From: Periplaneta americana
Lineage: Eukaryota; Arthropoda; Insecta; Blattodea; Blattidae
Reading direction: 5' to 3'
Assembly (NCBI RefSeq): GCF_040183065.1
Contig: NC_091126.1
Coordinates: 145,044,204-145,108,203, forward strand
DNA: 64,000 nt
The position numbers were made by a program, and so were the translations under genes. This document shows, one piece after another, positions 38,901-49,300 of the stretch. The notes under the pieces are model-generated. The model made no database searches and was not told the DNA's origin. It saw only the letters and a list, made by a program, of their open reading frames with translations. Positions within the stretch are counted from its first letter, which is position 1. Every line of letters begins with the position of its first letter.

Positions 38901-41900
38901 TTATTACAATTACGAGTATCATAATTGTTTCTCGCATCTCTTTCGATTTTTATTTTCCGGAAACACATAACTACACTGCACCACATGACGATTCGCCACT
39001 GTTATTCTCACCCCGGCATTGACAAAAGACCGGGTTCTGAATGGGAGAATTGGAGGCTAATGAGTGGGCGAATACCTGCTAGGCCACGAGGCCACAGAAA
39101 CGTGCCTCAATTATAGCTTTCCGAGTGCAAACCACAGTCTAATAGATACAGTCACGCAACTCATACGTATAAAATATGCCAACATTTGACAGCTGGCGCG
39201 ACAGTAGCCCTCTGGCGGCAGGCAAGTTAAAAGTGTGCACACGACATATGATAACACATCAGAAAACGGGTTTTGCGTAATTTATTTTATATTTTTATGT
39301 TATACAATAAGTGTATATGGTTCTCACTAATTCTACTTTAGAATCCTGGAAGAATTTCACACGCAAGTTAATTTACAAGTTTCAGAAGCTGGGAATAAAC
39401 GTAATTCTTTCTGCTCCTTACAACTGAATCATGGCCCTGATCACGTATCATGGTTTGAAATAATATAATTGTTTGTACGTGGACGGTTAATTCAATTCAT
39501 TCCTAAATATATTTATAAACCATTGGAATTCTATATTTCCTGTGAGAAGAGTCAAAATTGTAGGGCATATCTCGTAGGGTACATCGCGTGGTGAACTCCT
39601 CTCTCTATTTCCTGAGAAATTCACTATTTTCCATACCGCAAATTGGGGTAAACTCGGCCGCTGAGGTAAACTTAAAAATGAAAAAGGGGAAGATTTAAAC
39701 CTTAATTTGACAGAAATTGATTTATGAAGTTCATTATTTTTTCATTTTTTTATTATTTTGAGTCGCTAATAGTGCTGATATTATGGTTTAAATTTTTATG
39801 GAAAGTTTGCCGCATTTTACATTACATTTCCCGTTTTCACACATAAGCTTAATTTTAACTTACCCTACCTATATAATACGTAATTTACATCCACTTACTG
39901 TTATTATGACGTAGGTGAGAACAAATGAATACACAATTTTGTTGAAAAAATTGTAACTTCAATTAACTCAGAAAATGTAGGCCTAATTTTATTTTCAGAG
40001 CAGACGTGGTGTAAGTCAAAAATGGGTAATGAGGGTTAAAATAAACATTCTGTAAAATACAGCGCAAAGTAGCAGTTAATATTGAATTTATTTAAATTAT
40101 TAGGAGTCAGTGAATAGCACGAAGGATATATTATATTGGAGTGTAGGCTTTCACGGCCGGCGTCAATAGTAGAAAAGTTTTCCGGGCTATGAGGCCGTGG
40201 TCTGTTGGTTGTGAGACCAAACGTTTCGTTCACTGAAGATGTTCACCGCAGCAGTGAACGAAACGTTTGGTCTCACAACCAACAGACCACGGCCTCATAG
40301 CCCGGAAAACTTTTCTACTACTGAAGGATATATTGCTACTTTGCGCTGTATTTTAAAGAATTTTTACTTTAAACCTTATTACCTAATTTTGACTTATACC
40401 ACTTCTGCTCTGAACAGCTCAAATAATCACTGGTAATGTAAAATCAACATCAACAACAGTCATGCAAATTATTACAGAAAAGATTGCTTTTTATATTAAA
40501 TTTAAAAAGGCTCTTTTATATCTTGAGAACCTAATACGTCGTCACATGAATCTACACCAACACATCAGAAATTTATCGACATAGTCTGGATTTATTCAAG
40601 AAATGAATATTTTGCTAAAGGATTATAATACGCCATGAATTCTTGAAAAATTAACACCATAATCCCTACTTGAATGCAATATAACATTCAACTTTTGAAA
40701 AATATAAAGAAAAAAACACGAATACAAAAATTATGGAATTACTTGCATTAAAAACTGTAGATACATTATCCAAACTCGGAATGGTTACACATTTACACAT
40801 GATCTCTGCAAAACAATAATATACTGTAACAGGTATTTACTTTGTTTTTATTTAAACTCAATTTCCTGACATACAAATAGGCAACTGATAACTAATAAAT
40901 GTTTTATAGAACACAATACGTAGGCTACCTACAGCGTGGATTATAGGTTATGACTGAGTTATGATTTTCTCTTGGTCTTTAGGGAATCTGAAGAACGACA
41001 AATTCGGAGATATAAACTTGTTGTTACTGCAATTTTCGTCATTGCACACATTGCCTTTATTCAGACGCATGATTAAAACGTTATTATAACATCTCGCATA
41101 CCTTCAAAGCACTTGCTGGCTGTATCAACCCTATGACCAGTGCCTTGCCTGCCGCTTGAGCGCTAGTGTCGTGAATGTTGGCAAAAAGAGTGTTGAAGTT
41201 GCGCGACTGTATATATTAGACTGTGGTGCAAACTATACTATATAACATCTTTGGTGCAACCTTTTAAAACCCGTGGAAACATACGAAATGTATAGAAGCC
41301 AGACCCAGCCAAAACATTTCGGGCCTCAGGAACAAATTTTACTGCAAGATAGGTCTATATACATCACAAAGTTTTCTACTTCTACAACTCTATACACTAT
41401 ATAACGTCTTTGCTCTATACACGTCATTCAAATAACTAATATAAGTCAACTTCGGTTATACCTCTGCGGACCAGCATATTTCGTTCACTATTTCCGAGGC
41501 TCACTAAAACCGAAATGTGTTTTTATACTATTGGCGTTGTTATACATACAATATTAATGTGCACTTGGAACAGACCACGTTCAATATCAGTAATAATGTT
41601 CACTTTATCTTCCAACTTAAACACTTTATGCTTCGTCATCCTGATGTTCACAGTTCGAAACTTGAATCTGAGGAGCATCGTTTCAAATCATATTATGTCC
41701 AAAAAACAACATTTTACAGGAAGAACGAAAAACTGATTACTCTTAATCTGGGTAATTTTTCACAAAGTGAAAAATGTGAAGTTATTATGCTTGAGGAATA
41801 CTTCAAGGAACTTTAAAAAATGAAATCACTTTTCAATTCTGTTCTTGAAATTGAAGGAAAATGTGTTGGACATAATACGTTTTGATCCAATAATTGTACA

Positions 41901-44900
41901 GATGTTCTAATTAAAAATTCTTAATGAGGCAAATACATAAAATAACCAATAATTATTGTTGTTATTAAAGAGAAACACTATCTGTTAATATAAAATTACA
42001 ATTTCCACATTAAATATTTTGATATATAGAGTGTTCATAAGTTCTTTCTGCTGTCATAATGTCTTTAAAGAGATAAATGAATGCATACAAATCATTATAA
42101 ATGTTATTATTGAAGAAAACATTATTTTGTTAATACAAAAAATAAATATACACATTAAAGACATTTTGATGTAGACCTACAGGGTGTTCATAACATCCAT
42201 CCGGCTGGATTCATGGTGTTTGAATCTTTTTCACATTTTTTCGAATCCTCCTTCTTCTAAGAAGTCACAAGTTGCCATACTATTATCATCTTCATTGTCA
42301 GTTACCACAGTAACTTCATCGATGACGATAGCATAGAAACATAAAGCTTCACGCAATTGAAATAAGCCGCTGTTTTTTTTTTTAACTATTCCTTTCTGCT
42401 GTAAGTTACTATAGGTCATACTGTAGAAAAAATGAAAAAGTAATTAATTATACATTTTAAAAATTCGAGGGTATTTTCAGCCCATTTCACTTCTCCGACA
42501 TCAACTCCCCCCCCCCCACGAATTGGTAAATACCCTGATGCGTAAGAAAGAGGTAAAACCCTGAAGATTTGAATGTTGACTTAGTATTGTATTAAATTAA
42601 ATTAAATTAAAATTATAGAATTTCTACATTGATTAAAATATTGCCGGGGTATGATAAATTTTTGTAGAGAGTCTCACAATCCCTGCATTTTTCATTAAAA
42701 TCTATTTTTACGTACCTTGCCCCTGATTTCAGTTTATGTGCATGTTTTGCTTCTTTTGGCGTCTTCCTGAACTGTCCCTACGATAGTTGTTGTTCCATAT
42801 TGGAAACAACTTCCATCACACACAGCTCGTAAGGAAAAGACTGTATTGTCCGTATTGAATATGTAGCATTGTCGAGAAAAGTGCGCCAGATTGCCAGTAT
42901 AACTAACATAAGAAAGTAATTAATTAATTTCATTTATACCAATTTTGTAACATGAATATTGGACGTAATACGATATGAAACAAACACTATAAAGGACTGA
43001 ATACGATTTGAAACAACCACTACTTTTAAGCAGTCATTTACACTGTTAGCGAATACGATTTGATACAACCAGAGTTCACAACGTGAAATACCGTATCCGA
43101 AACTATACGAAAATGTATCAAACTCAATTTTGTCCAACAGTGGACATAATACGATTTGAAACGATGCTCCTCATCTAATGTGACCATGTAGTAGTAGGCA
43201 CTGACCGATTTCGCACCTCTTCCCAATAGAGGTATGCCTACTGCGTACTCGGCCTCGGAATTTCCCCGGGTTCACTTTTACAAAGATGCGGGAGGGAGGG
43301 TTGAGGACCATCATCCTTGTAATCCTTGTAATCCTTCTTGTATTTAACCTTCGGTCATCATTCCACTCCCTTTCACAAAAGAAAACACTTTCTCTTCCTA
43401 TTCTTCTAATAACCTCTTTTAAAGGAGTCAGAACTAATCTTTCCCTTATCCCTCACTGCGTACACTATTCTCTTTAACATGTTTCAAGCTGTCCAGGAAG
43501 CTGAACAAATCCTTTGTCTTTCAATGCACATAAGTCTCTTATTTCAAATTCTGCGCACCGCTACCCCAATCTACTTGGCTTCTCGTTTTCAAAATTTATC
43601 CGCATATCATCAGCTAAGTACCAGGTCTCATCATAACAATTTACTGATTATACCTTACCACAAAACATCTTCATATTCTTCATCTTATACAGTACAGTTT
43701 CAGTGATAGAAATTGGAACTCGCTTCCGAGTGATGTAAGGAGTTGTTGGACAATAACTTCATTTAGGTCAAAATTACATAAATTTCTGCTTAACAGTTTA
43801 ATTATTGATTAATATTTATTACTTATAATGAAACTAACATCTGTCCATTCTTATTATCATTAATTTTTCTAAATAGATTACAAAACATCTAATGGCAAAA
43901 TGTCATTACATTAATATTCTCATTTTATACAGTAAATATATTTTAGATTTATATTTTTTCTCCCCATAACATAGTTCTAGTAAGCTTATATTAAATTAAT
44001 TCTCATCATTTTACTAGCTGTCTCAAATTAATTATAATTGATTAAATTAAATTAGCTCATAAATTAATTTACTACTTCATCTTACAGTTTTATCTAAATT
44101 TAAATATGTACTAGACGTTAAAATTTAATTGAAAAATGTTACTGGAGAATTTATTAAGTGTAGTGTAAATATTCGTAATTTAAATATGTATTGTATTGAT
44201 TAAGGCTGGTTGAGTGGAAGAGAAGGCCTTATGGCCTTAACTCTGCCAGCGAAAATAAAATATTGTATTCATTCTATAACGAGTATATGATTTGAGATTT
44301 TGTTCTGAACATATTTTTGGAAGTTAATAGGAGGAAGGGTTTCATAAATTATCATTTTGGCCATTTTAAAATTACATTTTCTTGGGAAAGTTTTAGTTTT
44401 AGGCTCACTATAAACGGAAATATTAATGTACCTCATAATGTATGCGGGTCGGGACCAGCGATTTAGCTTCACTGTAGCCTAATGTTCACTATAACCGAGT
44501 TCACTATATCCAGAGTTGACTGTATTATGTTATATACTGTACGACTAAAAACACTACAATTTAGAGTTTAAGGAAGCCAAGTGACTGAGGCCCGGTCTCA
44601 CTTGCCTCAGCCAATCAGCCGCCACTGGCCTCTGATAGAGCCACGTCCCGTCCGCATACGAGTAGCCCCAAACACCTTCCTATATCAGTATCGGAAATCC
44701 GTACTACCCCCCCCCCCCCAAGACTTCACCCCAGCCTACTTTTACTATTGCGGATGATAGATGAAATGAGGTGGAGCTGGAGAGTGTTGGTGGAATGAGA
44801 GAGGGAACGGGAGTACCACGAGAAAAATCCTCTGCAACATCTGCTTTGTCCACCTTTTGGACGAGGATCGAACCCGGGCCGCACCCTAACACTATAGTCC

Positions 44901-46312
44901 AGTGTTCGCACCTTTTTATACTCGCGGCACACCCTAGATGGGCCTAGACTTAACACGGCACACTAAAATATTAATCCCCTCAGAAACATATGATGTGACT
45001 CTCTTAATATCAGTGGCGGTTCCTCGGGGGAGGGAAGGGAGGAACGTCCTCCTCACATTTTTCTTATTTTGAAAGTAAATACCAAATAAAATATATGCCT
45101 TGAAATTCAAGGAAGATCCGATAATTTTTAAGTTCACAACTATAAGAAAACCTCGGTTGATCGAGTTTTAAACGATGCTCGCTCATGTGCTGCTAGAAAG
45201 ATGCGAGATTGTTTGTGTGGAGGAAAGTCAATCCATTCCTCCTTTACTGCAGTTAGCACACATAGACAACAACGCACTAGCGGCCAGAGAAAGAAGCAGA
45301 GTTTTAAAGCGAGTAAATGAACGGAGAGGGAGGAGATCCTCCTCTGAATCAGCGCATGGGCGGGAAATAGAACCGACTGATCGTGCAGCAAGCTCGCTAC
45401 CACTGCCATCTAACGATCTTGCATTCAACCAGACTGTAACGCATCTAGGAGGAGGCACAATGAAAACAGTTTTAACGCACGCTATGAAAGACACCATATA
45501 AACTTTTTTTTTTTAATTATAAATCACAAATATTATTCATTGCACTTTATATAAGCTACTATTCATTGTTTGAAACTTTCAAGGATATTTGAAAGTTAAA
45601 GTCGGGTTTATATAAAACAAAGAGGGAGTAGTTCTACGTTAGTATCGCAGATATTTTTGGCCCCTGAAATTCACTTCCATTCATTGTGTACTAGACAGGA
45701 CAACAGCCAAGTTGTCAGTTTTGTACATATATATTTGAAATTGAAAGTAGTACTCCAAACTACATTATTTTTAACATAAAAATTAATTGGCCACCGGCAA
45801 CTTTGAACAATAATGGTAGTATGACTTTACAAGAACTGACATTCTTCAAAAGCATGTGATACTGAACTTGTAAAATATACATGTGGCAACACAGACCACG
45901 TGCGTGGGTGCAGTGTTCTCGCTTCCCTCAGATTATTTTCCATTCCCATTTCCGCGGTTCCGATTACGTTTTAGTAGCTATAGTCTCTTCGAACACGTGT
46001 GATGCTGTAGTTTGCTCGAAAAATGCTGTGAGGTGAATTTCCTTGTATTTGTTAATTTGTGCAATTATTCAACAATGAATGGAAGTGAAAACATTATATA
46101 TTTTGGAAAATTTAGGAAACTCAGTTTACAAGAACAGATTATTGCTATATAGAAGGGAAGACCAACCCCAACACTACCTGGTCTTACATGTAGGCTAATT
46201 TGTGGCATTTTCATTCAAGAAGATGTAATTTCGTCCTGTTACCTTCTTTCCTCTTCTTAAGAAATACGCAGGAGCCGCCACTGCTTAATATAATCACGTA
46301 ATGTAATTAAAT

Positions 46313-46364
<52 letters not shown>

Positions 46365-49300
46365 TACTACTACTACTTCTACTACTGTTGTCGTCGTCGT
46401 TATTATAAAACAGAAATCGACTCTTGCATTTATTAAGAATTTATGAACTTTAATTCACTGTAGAAAATACGCATTTTTATTACTAATATTAAAGTAAATA
46501 ACTTTACTCACACCTTTCAATGTGATACTTGGGCATGCTTAGCTGCACACAGGTGGCTGATCCGTTGCGGAATCGTTAACAGTACAAGCCTCATTTCTTC
46601 ATCACTGGATTTGAGTCTCTCCCTCTTTGATGTTTTAATTTTCAGTTAACGTCGAGAAGCCCACTTCAAACATATATGTAGTTGAAATTGGCAATAACAT
46701 ATTAACTACCATCTCGGAGACAGCCGGGTATTCACTCCTTATTGACAACCAAAATTCCAAAAGCACTTCGAGAAGTTTTAATTTCAATATTCTGTCTGCT
46801 TTAAGTCTGCTAGTTCTCTTGTACGAGTATATTATTTGGAAGATGTTTTGAATTCAGAATGAATGAATCACGAACCCAGTAAAAAACTCTTGAACACTCT
46901 CTCCAAAGAATTCTTGAACGACCCATTTTCAGGCATTACAATGTTTCAGCTATTATGTATGTGTGTGTTTTTGGCATTTACGATAAGTTCGGCTACCTTA
47001 TAGCTAGCTTTCTGTACATTTTGTGAAACCTGTACCGACATCGTCATGAGCGTCATCGTCTTCCTTTTTTTTTTTTTCCAACAACCGACGATAATAATAT
47101 ACATCTTTGTTTGACAGAAAAGAATGTTTTGTTACCAAATGTCGTTTCAATTTACTGGGAACCATAGCATTAGTGAGATTTTCACCACATACAACACACT
47201 CAGGGATTGGACATGTTTTATTAACATACTATTTTAATTTCAATTAATTTTCGCGTCACAACTTTCATCTTGTGAAGGCACACCGGTTGCGGAACACTGT
47301 ATAGTCATAGGCGCGGCTAACTTAAGCGAGAAGGTATACCATTGGCCCAGGGGCGGCCCGTCCTTATGTGCTACAGTGCTACAACACAATGATAATTTTT
47401 GCTCAAATAATGTATTTGCAATACCACCATAGTATCTGATCTGCCATTTGACAATTTTCCGTGGTTATGTTCATGACGCGTTATAGTGTGTTTAGTCTTC
47501 GCTCTTAGCTCTTCGGTGCCTCAGGGGGTACGTTGTGCTACTCAAAACTCTACATGAGAATGTAGACAATTAATGCGCATGTGCGAAGCTGAAATCACTG
47601 CCCTGATTGGCTATTTTTACGCGGGGAAGTGCTGTAGTCAGCTTCAGCACAACACAGCTTGGAGATTGCAAAAGTAAAGCGTAACGAGAGAATGCTTGTT
47701 TGTGGAAGAACTCGGAACTATTTACAATGTAGGCCTATTTGGTAATTCAAGTGTCCTACTGCTGCTGCCGTCTACCTGGTTTTTGAGGTTCCTCCTGAAC
47801 CAGTCAGCAAGCGAAGGAGAATGGAATCCCAGAAAACTGAAGCCAAGGAAGTATGTGACCGTATAATTCAGAAAACTACTCACCGTTTCCAGTCTCTAAG
47901 CTATCTAGATGCAACAAAATTGTTAAACAGCAAATTGTCTGGCAATTTTTGGATAGCCTAATTTTCCTGAACGCGAACTTGAAATTGCTGTCAACAGCTA
48001 TATTGTACTGAACAAAAGAGTGTTAAAGGCAACTTTGAGTTCTATACGGAACACCTGCCTTCCGGAATATAGATGGAGCTGTTCAATTGTTACGATACAT
48101 AGCCTCCAACAATTCACAGGATCCATTCTGTGAAGTAACACTGTCAATAGAAAAGAGTATGATATCCAAGTTGAAGGGTTTAACACCAGGGTAATTGACA
48201 GGTTCTGCAGTAGGAAGGAACGTCGTATGGATTTCATAATTCGTCACTAGGCGAGTCTCAAATTAAGATAAATACATATAAGTGTATACAGTAGGCCAAT
48301 ATAGAAATTGTAGCACACTCATTATTTTGACCACCAGCCGCTACTGTATTGGCCTGCAAAAATGTAGTGAAATAAATGTTTCTTTATATCTCATCTACTA
48401 TAAAGCTAAGCGAACAAAACTTTTTATGCGTAATATACAGTAAACTCTGGATATAGTGAACTCGGTTATAGTGAACATTCGGTTATAGTGAACTTAAACC
48501 TTTGGTCCTGACCCGCATACATTAAAAAGTACATTAATATTTCCGTTTATAGTGAACCCTCGCTTCGGTTACAGTGAACCTTGTATCCTAACAAATTCTT
48601 ATTTGAGGTCAGACCTTCTTGTGTAAAATTGAAAGAATGTGTTGAGAATAACATTCTAAGTTTCTTAATACTCCTTTAGTCAAAGGACAAAGGTAGAATT
48701 AGTGATTCCTAGATACTGAGCTGTACTGTAAATCCAGGCAACGCGTGACGACCTTGCCTCACTCCACCGTCGAAGGGTTGACATTCTGTTCTCACTCTAC
48801 TCTATTGTTATTTCTAACCCTCCACAGTCAAAGAGTTGCCTTTCGTTCTTAGAAACATTTTCATTGTGACTAATAGCATACAAACAACGGAAAATGATAT
48901 TGCCTTCTTTTATTGAAACGGGTTGGACATTATGTCCAGAACATAAATGAAGGTAAGATTTCGATGGCTTTCAAACTCCATCAACCCTCTCCCAGTTTCC
49001 ATTAAGTGGCCCAGGAAATTCCAAGACTGAGTATGCAGAACAGTGAATGTACTGTATAAAAATGTCGAAGCGAAAAAAGTGTTTTCTTTGGAAGATAAGG
49101 CGAATATTATGACATTGAACGTGGTCTTTCACAAGCGGAAGTGGATCAACAGCATAGTTTAAGTAAATCAACTGTGAGTAACAGTATACAGTGTACAGTG
49201 CAATCCATTCCACAAAAATGAAATATTTTATTTTCTTGTTCACAATTTCATTCATTTCTGTCATTTAAGGTTAGGGAAGAGATACTTCGGATATAGTGAA

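Larger units (their letters stand above)
39133..41225. mobile_element. 2.1-kb relative of the 'CACAGTCTAG' MITE, exact 8-bp duplication
   Basis: Ends start CACAGTCTAATAGATACAGT and, inverted, CACAGTCTAATATATACAGT; similarity extends about 90 bp inward (GCCAACATT, GCGGCAGGCAAG). Flanked by GTGCAAAC at 39125-39132 and 41226-41233, an exact 8-bp duplication as made by hAT elements. It contains the smaller MITE 39996-40412, itself split by a hairpin element. No transposase frame is visible. Confidence 0.85.
41442..44522 (-). mobile_element. pogo/Tigger-type element, ~3.1 kb, family P copy 1 (reverse)
   Basis: The right end (44395-44522), inverted, reads CAGTCAACTCTGGATATAGT and continues like the left end of 48438-49345 (GACCCGCATACATT, AATATTTCCGTTTATAGTGA). 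The left end near 41442-41500 matches the other end of that copy (GTCCGCAGAGG, GTGAACGAAATATG). No transposase is recognised inside; it has been invaded by other repeats including 43262-44264. Confidence 0.7.
44900..47299 (-). mobile_element. hAT element (Buster/ZBED5-like), 2.4 kb, reverse, with nested hAT
   Basis: Ends read CAGTGTTCGCACC and, inverted, CAGTGTTCCGCAACC, both followed by a GGCACACC / GGTGTGCC word. Flanks share TATAGTC (44893-44899 and 47300-47306), a 7-bp match where hAT elements give 8. It contains the transposase pseudogene 46517-47214 and is interrupted by a second hAT at 45011-46283. Confidence 0.82.

Noticed and set aside
45140-45501. Overlapping open frames on both strands, ~90-108 codons
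   Set aside because: They lie in the non-coding left part of the nested hAT 45011-46283; overlapping frames on both strands reflect local GC content, and only the 46074 frame resembles hAT protein.
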